Assembly: GCA_021397845.1 (NCBI GenBank)
Contig: CM038052.1
Location: forward strand, 138,327,854 to 138,391,853
Direction: 5' to 3'
DNA: 64,000 bases
Source: Areca catechu
Lineage: Eukaryota > Streptophyta > Magnoliopsida > Arecales > Arecaceae
Shown: one piece after another, positions 24,115 through 35,462 of the stretch
Position numbering within the stretch: position 1 is the stretch's first letter
Layout: each line of letters begins with the position of its first letter
Translations under genes and position numbers: made by a program
The notes under the pieces: model-generated
The model's database searches: none
Told to the model about the DNA's origin: nothing
The model's input: only the letters and a program-made list of their open reading frames with translations

Positions 24115-25709
24115 GATGAGAACAATGAGGATCTGATCACCTATATGGATGCTCTTCAGAGATCTGACTCTGAGGCATGGCTTGGAGCCATGCGATCCGA
24201 AATGGAGTCCATGGAAATCAACAATGTTTGGATATTGGTTGATCCGCCTGAAGGAATAAAACCCATCGGGTGAAAATGGATCTTCAAGAGGAAAAGGAGC
24301 ACAGATAGGAAGGTAGAAACCTATAAAGCCCGTCTGGTTGCCAAGGGGTATCGTCAGCGATATGGTATCGATTATGACGAGACTTTCTCCCCTGTGGCAA
24401 TGCTCAAGTCCATTCGGATCATGCTTGCTTTGGCAGCATATTTTGATTACGAGATCTGGCAGATGGATGTCCGAACCGCTTTCCTAAATGGGGAGCTAGA
24501 AGAGGAGGTTATATGATACAGCCTGAAGGGTTCACATCCACAGATGAATCAAAAGTATGCAAGTTGCAGAGGTCCATTTATGGACTTAAGCAAGCCTCTC
24601 GAAGTTGGAACTTATGGTTTGATAGGTGTATCAAATCGTATGGCTTCGTTAGGATGGAGAAGAACCGTGCATCTATAAATGGGTTAATGGTTCTGTGATT
24701 GTATTCCTAGTACTGTATGTTGACGATATCTCTTAATCGGGAATGATGTCGCAGCATTACAAGGAATAAAGGTCTGGTTATCATCTCAGTTCTCCATGAA
24801 GGACTTGGGTGAAGCTTCTTACATACTGGTATGAAGATCTATAGAGATAGATCTAAGAAGCTTTTGGAATTGTCCCAGTCTACGTACATTGACACCGTGC
24901 TGAAACGGTTCAGCATGGAAATTTCAAGAAAGGCTATCTCCCGATAGGTTCTGGAATTACTCTTTCCAAGAAGGATTGTGCGACAACTCCTGAGGAAAGA
25001 GAGCGCATGAGTAGAGTACCTTATGCTTCTGCAGTAGGCTCTATCATGTATGCTATGACTTGTACTACACCAGACGTGGCATACTCAATAGGAGTAGTGA
25101 GCAGATACCAGTCTGACCCAGGTGAGGCATATTGGAAGGTGGTTAAGTACATCCTTAAGTATTTGAGAATACTAAAGATCAATGGCTGATTTATGGAGAA
25201 CCTGACTTGAAAAATGTGGGTACTCTGACTCCAGTTTCCAGTCGGATAGAGATGATAGCAAAAGTGTGTCAGGATTTGTATTTACCCTGAATGGAGAAGC
25301 GATCTGCTGGAAAAGTTCCAAGCAGGCAACTGTTGCAGACTCGTTATGCGAAGCAGAATATATTGCAGCATCAGATGCAGCAAAAAAAGCTGTATGGTTG
25401 CGGAAGTTCCTTGGAGAGCTAAGGGTGGCACCTTCCCTAGATGGTCCTGTTCCAATGTATTGTGACAGCACTGGAGCCATTGCTCAAGCTAAGGAGCCTA
25501 AAGCTCATCACCGCACCAAGCACATACTGCGGCGCTACCACCTCATACGAGAAATCGTGGAACGAGGCGACATCAATCTTCTGAAGATCGATGCAAAAGA
25601 AAATCTGGCCGACCCCTTCACTAAAGCCCTCGGAATAAAAGTGTTCGACTATTGTAAATGGAAATGGGTATTAGATACTCTTCTGATTGGCTTTAGTACA
25701 AGTGGGAGT
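24115..25709 (+). pseudogene. Copia reverse transcriptase and RNase H, frame-broken
   Basis: RT motifs run in order: AWLGAMRSEMESM, KWIFKRKRSTD, ARLVAKGYRQ, IWQMDVRTAFLNGELEEEV, IYGLKQASRSWN and LYVDDIS near 24715-24735. RNase H follows, with YASAVGSIMYAMTCTTPD at about 25021, SSKQATVADSLCEAEYIAASDAA at 25314-25380, and CDSTGAIAQAKEPKAHHRTKHI. The frame runs on into the right LTR because the normal pol stop is lost. At least five frame changes are visible between 24500 and 25270. Confidence 0.85.
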
Positions 25710-28700
25710 TGTTGGGAATTGTGTCCCAAAGCTAATCGCCTGGGTTGTAGGCGGTTGAGCTCAGTATTGTACTCTCTCTTGAATAATAAAATATATTTTT
25801 TTGCAGCTCATCACATTTTATTTCCCTGAAATGAACTCTTTCCATGTGATGAAGTCCTTAGGACTACACTGACTTCGATACAGAGAGGATGTATCGAGTG
25901 GTCCTTAACCCTATTCACAACCAAATGTATATTGTACTGGACGGCAATATATCAAGTATAGGTTGTTGTAGTTCACATCGTTTGGTTTCCTCTTGACCAA
26001 ATGAGTGTGGTGACCTGATATGATCTGCAAGTGGGATATGTGATATCTTATTGAACGTGACTCCGTGCAGCCCCTTTCTGCCAAAGGGATACTCATGATT
26101 GGATATGGGTATATGGTCCCTCTGACCTGAGGTCATCACGGTAGCTTGCAAGCAACTCCCTATGCTTTGGTGCCGGACTACACGGATTTCTAATCGGTGA
26201 TGGAAGGTTTCTGGGTACAGGCAAGTACTTGTGGAGCATGATGGACAAGATGGAATTGACCTGTCCAAACAGTTTGATTGAATGTTTCACAGTATCTCAA
26301 TTTAGCAAATCCTCGGCCGGGGTAGTCTAGTGAGGAGTCACTGGGCTTGCGAGGTTGAGACACACGTAGTCGACTGACTCAGTCTGGGTTGGCAGCCCAA
26401 TCTCAGTCGTCGATCATTAGAGGTCAAAGGGATGAATTATACGGAACCATATGCCAGAGGTTCGATAGTTTGCTCCCGCATCTTCGACCTATCCGGACGC
26501 CGGGACCCATTGCTAGATGGTTTCCTGTGCTGGTACTAGAATTGTTCTAGTGCTACCGTTTAGGTTCGAACCTATTGTTGGGATCCGGTGCAACGCAGCG
26601 GAAGGTTAATTTCAAAATATAGAAAAATATGCACCAAAACCCTAAACCAGGAACTCCTTAATAAGACTAAAATGTATGAAGACTAACATTCTTATGCAAA
26701 TTAGAATTAGAGTACTAACCTGTAACCGCTAATTCCAATTTGATGAAGATTTAATCTTGAAGATAAACGGGCTATTTGAGTTCACTAGGCGTCCAGGTGT
26801 CCGCCCTCCGATGGTGATCCACACAAAGCAATGACCAAGATCCTAACTCCTTGTTCCAATGGTTCCTTCAATTGAATTCTTCTTCCAGGAATTCAATACT
26901 TGGATTATGGCTGGAAATCTTCCACTCAAAGGGTGGCCTTCTTCCTTCTTACCCCTTCTCCACCTTCTACCAAGACTTAGAACTTTTAGGACACCTTGTC
27001 TTGAAAGTAAGACCTTGTCCTAAGAAGATTAATGCTTGTCTTTAATTAGTAGAGAAATTAAGACAAAGATGTCTTAATGTAAGGAAGAAAATAATTGGAT
27101 CATAACTCTTCTTTTCCTTTACCGTCGGAGACTTTCTCTCTTAACCTTGTTTAGTAGCAGAGTTTCGATATTACTCTGTAAAGGAAACAATGCAAAAACA
27201 AGAAGGGAGAAAGAGTCTTCAAGAGAGGAAGAAAAAAAAAAAAATACATCACGGAGTTCTGATTCCTACCCCCTTTTTATAGTTTTCGGAGAGGCGCCCT
27301 CACAACTCTCCGATAACAATTTCTCACGCCATTTCCCTTCTTTCCACGCCCCTTTCCCTTCTTCCCACGCTCTTTCCTTTTTCTCATGGCCTTCTAGATT
27401 ATTTATCATGGCCTTCCAGATCAATCCTCATGACTTTTCTCAAAAGAAGAAGTCACGATGATTGGGAGAAAAAAGTCGCGAAACTTGAATCTCCGAAGAG
27501 ATCTGATTTCGCGCTCCCGGAAAGAAACTGCGCTTTCTTTCTTTCTTAAAAACCTCTCCACCCGTTAGATTATCATCCAAGGTGGAAAAAAGAGGCACAA
27601 ATACTAAGAAAGAAGGCCGCCCCATCTTAATTCATTGGAGAATTAAGTGGGGCGACGCCAAGAGTCCATGCGCCCATGGACTCCTCCAAATGGCGCGCCA
27701 AGAGTCCATAAGCGCATGGACTCTTGGTGTTTGGCGTGCAAGGGAAAGGAGGCGGGTGGGGAAGTGGCATAGCTAATAGGTTAGCCAATTGGGTTAGCCA
27801 TAATCCCTAAATTCTCAATTAAGGTCTAATTAGATCCAATTAGAACCCAAATCGAGTCAATTCGGAACCCTAATTCGATTACGATTCGAATAGGAGTTAG
27901 GATTTGCAACACTTGCTAGAGTGTCTTCATGCAAATGACTCTTGATAAATTCTTTTAAGTGTGTGACCCATTGGGTTCCACATCTAGCCGGTAGTGGGGT
28001 CGAATACAAGTTGACCTAATTTGATTAGAACTCTTTCTAATCGATTTAGGTCAAATCGGGCTTACCCGATTTTGATCAATTAGAACTCTTCCTAATTCAA
28101 ATCACCCACAAGACAAGATTGACGTCTAGCAACGTGTCATGTCTACCCGGAAGATATGAAAATTCTGATGAAATACCAAAATTATCCTTCAGTAGAAAGT
28201 TACCGTACAATTAAATCCTTCGATCAGCCTGCACCCAAAATATAATTATGGATATGGATATATGTCAATCCAATATTATATTTGTTTCTAGATCAATTTT
28301 ATATTGATGATTCAATTATCTTGATATTAGAAACCATCTCTAATATCTCTACTTTGATCAAAGATTCCCTGAATCATCATCCGATTGATAACTAGCTAGA
28401 TGCAATCTCCTCTTACTAAGAGTGATCGATTTCTTGTTGACCTACTCATTACCTTCATATCCAATTCACCATTCCCAGTATCAATCCTGTGCATGACTCA
28501 GTGTCATGATTAGGATTGAACCAAAGCATGGGTTCATGTACATAAGGTACTTATGGCAGTCTCAGGTCAAAGATTACTTGTACCACTCCCACTATGAGAA
28601 CCTTTTATTAACATGTAGCTAAGATTTCATTAGATGTTCTCAAGTTGGATCATATCAGTGAACTCATTCTCTAATGAGCACCCACATCCTAGTATTAGTG

Positions 28701-30446
28701 TCATACACAAGTGACTGTGAGAGCAGTCACCCTATTCAGTATACATAGGATGTGCTAGTCTTACCGGAAAAATCCTGATCCCCTACTCAAGGTTCCTTCG
28801 ACTAGGAATGTTTTTTATTAAGGTTTTAAGACTTTAGGTCTCACTGGTATGATCTCATCATAACCCTAAAATCATAGCCCTAATATATGGGGTTCATCAT
28901 ATAATAATATCACAGCGTATGATGAAAAATAATGCCTTTATTAGAATATTGTCAATTACAATGGTTTGGGAGATACAACATAGATTGGCTTGTAGGGCAT
29001 ATCCCTTTCACCTATGAGGTCACACGCCACAGAGGATTGCTCTCTGATCTGGATACCGATTACGATTGGAATCATCTCGGTTTTATGGTCACAGTATTTT
29101 TTAGCACTCTTTTCTCCGTCTTACCCTTGTCTGTGTCAACCGGAAATTATTCTGGGCTGACCAGGACTGCACCAGATTTTTTCTGAATCAGTTTTGAACT
29201 GATTCGGAGTTCGTTTCGGCCTTCAATTGGTTATGAACCAATTTTAATTGGGTTTGAACCGATTCAATTGGATTGAACCAAGAGGTTAAAAAGGGGTTGA
29301 CCGGTTTTGGTTGAACCGGTATTTTCTTTGAACCGGTGTTTACTCCCATTGACCGTTTTACACGGTAAATCGCTGGAATAAACTTCATGCATCCGAAGAA
29401 GGCCAATCGACCTTTTCACTAGCGTCTCTTCCTCTCCTCAACCGGCTGTTTAATCCCTTGTTTACTGCTGGTTTATGGGTGAAACGCAGCCGAGTCCTCT
29501 TCCTCTCCCTGTCTCTCCATCTTCTTCCCTGCTGTCCTATAATACCAGCAGTTCCCCCCTGTTTCAGGAGTGGGTTGTTTCACCGTGAGAAGAGAGAAAA
29601 CACCTAGGGTGTTCTTCCATTTGAGAGGCTAAGAGCTTGGTCTTTTTTTCTTCCATTGGGTACTTTGTAGAGCTGGGATTTGGAGTGTGTGAGGGAGAGA
29701 AACAAAACCTTGTTTCTTGTGCTCAAATTCCCATTTCAGTAAAGCCCTGTTGCTGAAACTTATCGTGACCAAGTGTCTTCTTCCAGCGGCTAGCACCGCA
29801 TGTGGAGAGGGATCCGAGAGCGCCGGGCGCATCTCCCCTCTAGAGGGAGTACCCTTCTACTCCTAGGAGCAAGCCACGTGAGCCGGATCACCTGCTGCTG
29901 CTACAAATGCAAGGAAGAACCAGGTTCCAGTTCTGCTGCAGAATTTCTGGCAGCAGACTTGGGGATTTTATACACCTGTTTTAGCTTGTTTTGATTGCAG
30001 ATATCGGTGGCAAATCGAAGACCAATTGTCCACCTTGCCGCTGCTATAATTTGGGAGCAAACGGAGATCCGGAAGGTGGTATTTGGACGACGTTTTGAAA
30101 GCTCAAAACAGGATATCCCACGGTCCAGGAGGAAGAAGGCTGGAATAGATTTATTCCAGCTATTCCAGCCTATTCCAGGTTTATTCCAGAGTTATTCTAG
30201 GTGGAATAAAGTATGGAAAATTATTTTTTTTTTAATCATGCATAAATAGATTTATTTGTTTAATATTTTATAAATATTTTATATTATCATACATGCCTAC
30301 ATGCCTACATGCATAGGTTAGGTTCTGGGCGGAGCAGTTTTCCGCTGCGAGAATTTTTAAAAAAGTTTTAAAATCCATTTTGCTCCCGTAGCTGTTTGCA
30401 TGCCTAGTATAGGATCAGGTCAAACCACCTGCACCTATTTCTTTCA
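25710..30446 (+). repeat. 3' LTR of the Tork/Angela-like copia element, interrupted by a solo LTR
   Basis: It begins TGTTGGGAATTG after a short purine run. Segment 25710-26575 and segment 29011-30446 together match the left LTR. The interruption at 26576-29010 plus its 5-bp duplication accounts for the extra length. The GAACC and ATTCCAG repeats are also present here (29190-29330 and 30138-30205). Confidence 0.9.
26576..29010 (-). mobile_element. Solo LTR of a copia family, inside another copia LTR
   Basis: The insert begins TGTTGGGATCC and ends CCCTTTCA, with a perfect duplication CCTAT (26571-26575 and 29011-29015). No coding sequence or second LTR is present, so it is a solo LTR left by recombination. 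On the minus strand it starts TGAAAGGGATATGCCC, typical of plant copia LTRs. It is 2,435 bp. The insert at 59859-62173 belongs to the same or a related family. Confidence 0.85.
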
Positions 30447-30451
30447 GTCGT

Positions 30452-32108
30452 CATGTGGGAGCCGAACTCCCGCAAGGTCGTCATTGGAGAAGAGAATGGC
30501 GTTGTTGTCCTTGAGTCACTTCGGGACATCGTCTTCATCCCTTCTCCAGCTGGTAAGTCGATGTGTCATCCCAACACCTCCGTTGATAGGCCTTTGATTA
30601 GGTAGTTCGACTTCTTCGGGAGTTGGTTGGGGAACAGCAGCTTCTAATCGTGACCCTTGGCGACCAATATACCGTCCCAGATACCCCCTTTTGATAAGAT
30701 CCTCAATTGCATCTCTTAGTTGGATGCAGTCTTCAGTATTATGGCCGTGGTCCCGTGGAATCAGCAGTATTTGTTTCTATTCCGTACAGAAGAGGATGCC
30801 TTCATGGGACAGGGCCGCTGGAGAAAGTTTTCTTTATAAATCTCCATGAGGATTTTTCTCAAGGGAGGTTGAGGGGGTGTAGGAGTCGAATCTCCACCCG
30901 ATGCTCTGGACCTGGGGGACTCCTTCGGCGGTCAGTATAGTTATTGTTGTTGGAGGTTGGGGACATTATTCCCTATTATTTTTCTTTTTTAAAAGGGGCT
31001 TTCCTTCAATCAGTCGTCGGTTTGCCACCTGCTCTTTAGCATCGGCATATTTCTGAGCCCTTGCGAGCAGCTCAGCATAGCTTTTAGAGAACTTCTTGTC
31101 CAGGAAGAAGGTAAGCCTGGACGTGTGAAGTCCCTTCTCAATGCTGACATGACCACATGCTCATTGAGATCAGGATCTTGAGTATGCCGTATTAAACCTG
31201 GAGATGTAGTCTCGTGGGCTTTCTCCTTCATTCTGGTGAAGGAGGAATAGTATGTCCGTATTCTGGGAGGTCTTGCAACAGGACCTAAAATGCAAGATAA
31301 ATAATTTTTCTAACTCGGAGAAGGAATCGATGGTACCTGCGCGTATGCTCGAGTACCACATCCGAGTTGCTTTTTTCAGGGTAGCTGGGAATGCGAGGCA
31401 GTACATCGCATCCGAAGCCTCCTGGATCATCATATGGGCTTTAAAACTACCCAGGTGGTCAAAAGGATCGGAGATGCCATCATAGGGCTCCATCTGGGGA
31501 ACCCTGAAATGCTGAGGAGTGACTTTGACCATGATGCGGTCGGTAAAGGGCGGGCGCAGATCGCATACCGCCAAGTCGTCGTGGCCTCTTTGCTCCCGCA
31601 TCCTTGCCATCTCTGATTCGATGGCTTTGAACTTCCCGTCATAATCAGGAAGAGCTTGCTTCGGCCCTTTCTCTATGGGAGTAGAGTTTTCAGAAGAAGT
31701 TAAGGAAGCTTGCCTAGGTATTTGCCCTCTCTGCGGGGAAGCAGTAAGCCTAGTCTCCCCTGAACTTCGACCTTCGGGAGAAGGCCGAGGGCGGAGGGAG
31801 AGATGTGTGGACCCCTCGCGAGGGGCTCTCTTCCTCCAGGATCTGGAACTATGTCCGGAGGTGGCCGGCGGATGAGCCACCTGAAAGGTTCTGTTGCGGA
31901 AATCTTGAACCATGGCCGTGAGGTTGGCAACCTGGTTCAGGAGTGCTTCAAACTGTTGCTGTCCCACGACAATTATGGGAAGTAGGACTTCATTCTCCAT
32001 AGGGGGCATCTCCCTGAGATGGAGCACGATTTCGACTGGTTGAGGCGATCTGAGCTTTTCCTCTTGCCATTGAGGATTTCCTTCTTCCCCTTTATCAATG
32101 GAGTGCAA
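30452..32108 (-). pseudogene. Gypsy gag, N-terminal part nearly open
   Basis: On the minus strand an open frame runs from 32108 to 31170 (312 codons), but its first codon is TTG. The first in-frame ATG is about residue 34 (MPPMENEV). It includes the Retrotrans_gag block: MEPYDGISDPFDHLGSFKAH, then CLAFPATLKKATRMWYSS and GESPRDYISRFNTA. After a frameshift near 31170 it continues as LTFFLDKKFSKSYAELLARAQKY and then RDHGHNTEDCIQLRDAIEDL, the usual zinc-poor C-terminal motif. It ends in LPHDD at the copia target duplication. Two further breaks occur at about 30740-30900. Gag would assemble particles; this copy is damaged. Confidence 0.85.
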
Positions 32109-32120
32109 TTTGTGCTCTCA

Positions 32121-32143
32121 CCCCCCTTCCTGGCATGCCAATC
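32121..32143 (-). other. Primer-binding region of the gag-protease gypsy element
   Basis: On the minus strand, directly after the LTR end, the sequence reads GATTGGCATGCCAGGAAGGG. The same form recurs next to the LTR at 43807 and in the array at 43511-43806, which supports its being the primer site. I cannot name the tRNA. Confidence 0.65.
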
Positions 32144-32910
32144 TATTGGCGTCGAACCCCTTCTTCCGACCGGGTGGAGCTATTGGATTGCGGGGCCGCT
32201 CCCTAGTTCACCTGCAAAATAGATCCCTTGCCGGAGACGCTCCAGCGGGGGACACTCCGATGCCTAAGTCAGTGGCGGGCTCTAGCCATAGAATGGGAAA
32301 GACGGAGAAGGGAAAAGCTCTGATATGGTTAAGGGTGTCAAGCACATTACCTCCAGTGTTCCCTCTTACCATTATTTATAAGGAGTTGTCCCGTCTACGA
32401 TTTTCTTTTTCCTCCAGCAGTTACGATGGGGGAGTTATTTCCTTTCCCTTAATCAGGGATCGTGGGTGTTTACTGGGACGGTTCCGGCAGCCAGGCCGGG
32501 GGTGCTACCGCTGGAATCACATGCCATGATCATGCCGAAAATAGCCGAGGGTAACCGTTGCCCGTCATGTTTCGTAGAGATTTGAGACAGATCGGATGTC
32601 GTGTCTTTAGCGCGGGTCATGGACTTGATCCTTGTCGTAGGCTGAAGATCGTGTCTTCAGCATAATCCGAAGATCGTGTCTTCGGTGTAATCCGAAGATC
32701 GTGTCTTCGGAGGTTGTACTATGGTCCAGGCTAAGGACTTGATCTTCTGGAGCCATGGACTTGTCAAGAGCTTTCGTTTGCCCGTGATTATTTGGCCTTC
32801 TCCGAAAAACTGGGCCTGATGCTCATGGTTCGGAGGGAATGTCTTCAACTAGTGGTCTTCGGCCGGTCGAATCGGCAGCTGACCCGTGCCTAGGCTGACA
32901 TATCCCAACA
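32144..32910 (-). repeat. 5' LTR of the gag-protease gypsy element
   Basis: It is about 47 bp longer than its partner at 15759-16478. Part of the excess is three consecutive copies of CCGAAGATCGTGTCTTCGG-like hairpin units at about 32640-32715. The minus-strand end is CAATA instead of CAACA. TSD GAAGT follows at 32911. Confidence 0.88.
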
Positions 32911-33485
32911 GAAGTGATGACTACATTAGGCTTGATGAAAGGCGAGTATAACTACACAAACAAATGTAACAGTAGTTGTGTAAATAACAAATTAATTTTC
33001 AACATGTTGATGAACTGAATAGTGATCAAGAGCAATTGTCAGACAAGCAAAACCAAACTATTGAAAAAAATAAGAAACTCCGGATCAACATCAACCTGTG
33101 GAAAGGTGCAAACACATCAATAAGCCTGGCCAGCCGATCGTTTGGGTAAAAAAAGGAAAGCACATGATCGATAAAACGAGATAAATGTGAACCATTTCCT
33201 TTTCATTTATCATAAAGGAAACCAATGATCACACACATAGGTGGAGCATGTCTCTCTGTACATAATCCAGTTAGCTAAAGAAAAGGTTGAATAGGAAAAT
33301 TCTACACTAAGAAGCCAATTTTACACAATACAAATTTAATAACTTCAAGAGGGTCATACATGCAGAGGGAAAAATGTAAAACTTTAAATTTTAATATGAA
33401 GTACCTATTCATGTGGCTGTCCTACATATGCAGTAAATTATGCTACCGATGCCCGGTCATTGAAAACACTTGTTTTAAGACCCCG
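32911..33485 (-). other. Downstream flank or 3' UTR of the OBERON-like gene
   Basis: This is AT-rich single-copy sequence between the stop codon at 33486 and the gypsy target duplication at 32911. No clear AATAAA signal is seen on the minus strand. It probably holds the 3' UTR, possibly cut short by the gypsy insertion. Confidence 0.55.
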
Positions 33486-34060
33486 TCATGTATTGAAGTT
33501 GTGCTTTATAGCTTCCATTTTCAACAATAGATCTTTTATATCAGCTTCCATCCGCATCTTCATATTGAAGTACTCAAGGTGTGCCCTTTCAATAACTTGT
33601 ACTTCTTCAAGCTTTTGTCTACGCCTTTCCTCTGCCTCACCCAATCGCAATTTTCGCAATTTTGCAATTTCACTAGCATAATCTTCCTCTATTTTAACAC
33701 TCTTGGCTATTGCTATGCGTTTAAGGCTCTCAGCTTCTTTTCTTGCATCATCAGCACGTTCTTGGTACATTTTTGCCTCAGCCTGCTTGAACTTTATAAC
33801 ACTCCCCAGTTCGTCAATAACTGGCCTCTTGTCGATGTTTATTTGTAATGCCGCATCTCTAGCCTGCTGATCTACTCGCTCACGATCTACACTAGAAAGA
33901 AGACCTGCAGTTTCCACATGAGGGACTTTCTCTGGGGGAATGGATGGCAACCAGGTTTTTTCTTTGCTTGAACCAGCTATCCCATTGCTTCCTTCAGCAT
34001 TATTTCTGGATTGCTCCTGTGGAAGAATAGGAAGACCACCGCCGACATTATACTCACTCT
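33486..34060 (-). CDS. OBERON/TITANIA-like protein, last exon (C-terminal coiled coil)
   Basis: This minus-strand exon has 575 nt: two bases completing a split codon, 190 codons and a TGA at 33486-33488. The acceptor is TTTATATTTCAG at 34061-34072. It encodes ESEYNVGGG, then a short linker and a long charged coiled coil: KFKQAEAKMYQERADDARKE, SLKRIAIAKSVKIEEDYASE and EYFNMKMRMEADIKDLLLKM. This coil is characteristic of OBERON3/TITANIA proteins (OBE3, OBE4), plant nuclear PHD-finger proteins needed for meristem and embryo root establishment. It lies in the coil that OBE proteins use to associate with each other. Joined to the exon at 62615-64000 the frame is exact, phase 1 on both sides. An apparent TTG at 33950 is not a start, because the exon continues upstream. 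I do not assign OBE3 versus OBE4. Confidence 0.88.
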
Positions 34061-35233
34061 CTGAAATATAAAAATAACAAATCTCTAATGGTTTATTTTC
34101 TTTTCACATAAATACAATTTCAACAATACAACATTTTAGTACAGTCATGAATGGACTTGTATGAACGTGAGATCTCCAGTGTTTAAAGAAAAAGAGTAAA
34201 AAGTTTAGATCAAAGTGCAATCCTGATTTAGTAGGTTTACTTTATTAGATCATGATCATACTTAATAGACACTTAACCTATCAGTGAAACTGAAATTAAA
34301 AGTAAAAGGCAGCACTCACCTTTCAGATTTCTTATCAAATTTCACCCTTAGACATGGCACAAAATTACACTTAAAATTATTTAAGCATGACCTCCCTCCA
34401 ATTTTACCGTATTGGCACTTACTACCACATAAAAGGGGTCAAGTCTAACATTATATCAATACATAGTAGTTGATCTACCTAATCATGCATGCACACAAGA
34501 TGCAATGCATGTGCACAAGCATGGACAAGCACAATTCTCCATGCATGCAGACACATAGACACACATGCCCCCATCCACCTGCCCACCTGCCTGCAAACAT
34601 AATAAATCCATCTATGACAGACCATATGAAATAACAAAACTTGTTCAAATGAATAACTTAATATGGATCGCCTCCTAACTCAGATCATGATAAAATATCC
34701 AACCGAGTGACTACAGTCATTAAGTGGTTGCTCAATTAGTTTAACATAACTCTGTATAATGGACAGAGGAAGGTGAAGCTCAAAGGTAAACAACAACAAG
34801 GACTTTATTCAATGTCAGGGCACGGTAACTTCTTTAAGAGCCACAATTAGCAAGCATCCATCTTTGCAACAAAAGGTAGCTTCCATAAATTGGAAAGCAA
34901 AAACATGCCATGTTTGGCAATTCTATTTTTCACCCCTCGATTTAAGATGTTTTGAAGGAATCCTTAGCTAATTGAGAAAGGGGAGGCTGCAGAAGCTGAT
35001 TCAGGTAAGGGCCCGAGGAAGTAGCTTTGCAAAAACATTGGAGCAAGGAAGCACCAAGAATGCTCTGCAAGAGCATCATTCCAAGGAAATTGGAAAGTGG
35101 GTTTACCAGCCTAGGTTAAAGATTCTAAATAGGAAGGCAATACCTCCTGAGCAGCCCAATATGAAGCATACCAAACCGTACCGGTGGTGGACTGGCAGGG
35201 TTTTGCCCATCAATTCAAAAAATCCTATCAAGG

Positions 35234-35462
35234 AGGGGTGAGAGGAAAAGAGAGAGTGAGAGAGGGGAGGAGAGAGAGAGGAGAGAGCTCAAGCAGGTAA
35301 CAGTAAAAAAAAAAACCCCCCCTATTTTGAAACAAAACAGGGGAAGTCCCACCAAGACGAAGGTTTTCCACCTCTCCCTCCATCTCTCGCAGCCTCCACC
35401 CACCCGTCTCTCTCTTTCCTCACTCTCCATTCTCCCTCCCCCCTTTCCTCACCGGCTCTTCC
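35234..35462. repeat. GA-rich and CT-rich mirror tracts
   Basis: A GAGAG-type run (35234-35290) faces a CTCTC-type run (35375-35462) across about 85 bp. The two are imperfect inverted complements, so a fold-back structure is possible. Terminal repeats and target duplication were looked for and not found. Confidence 0.5.

Larger units (their letters stand above)
17953..30446 (+). mobile_element. Ty1/copia LTR retrotransposon (Tork/Angela-like), inserted in gypsy gag-protease
   Basis: LTRs at 17953-20272 and 25710-30446 both begin TGTTGGGAATTGTG and end TTTCTTTCA, with perfect target duplication GTCGT (17948-17952 and 30447-30451). The left LTR is followed by an initiator Met tRNA primer site and the right one is preceded by a short purine-rich run. 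Decayed gag and pol on the + strand lie between 21786 and about 25700 in copia order. The long LTRs and the gag opening MSSNLSLRSLLNNEKL suggest the Tork/Angela group; this is inference. The right LTR is longer only because a solo LTR is inserted in it. Confidence 0.92.
15759..32910 (-). mobile_element. Gag-protease Ty3/gypsy element lacking RT, on the minus strand
   Basis: LTRs at 15759-16478 and 32144-32910 start TGTTGGGATATG and end CCAACA on the minus strand. They are flanked by a perfect 5-bp duplication GAAGT (15754-15758 and 32911-32915). The minus orientation is set by three things: the primer-binding region beside the right LTR (32121-32143), a purine tract beside the left LTR, and a minus-strand gag. 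Gag is at 30452-32108 and the protease region at 17260-17952. No RT, RNase H or integrase is present between the protease remnant and the 3' LTR, so the element is probably non-autonomous or internally deleted. A copia element is inserted at 17953-30446. Confidence 0.88.

Noticed and set aside
33486..33950. A 154-codon stand-alone minus-strand gene
   Set aside because: The apparent start is TTG and the frame continues upstream to a splice acceptor at 34061. It is the last exon of the OBERON-like gene.
34972..35241. An 89-codon plus-strand frame in the intron
   Set aside because: No domain recognised. It lies in an intron on the opposite strand and ends at a GA-rich tract.
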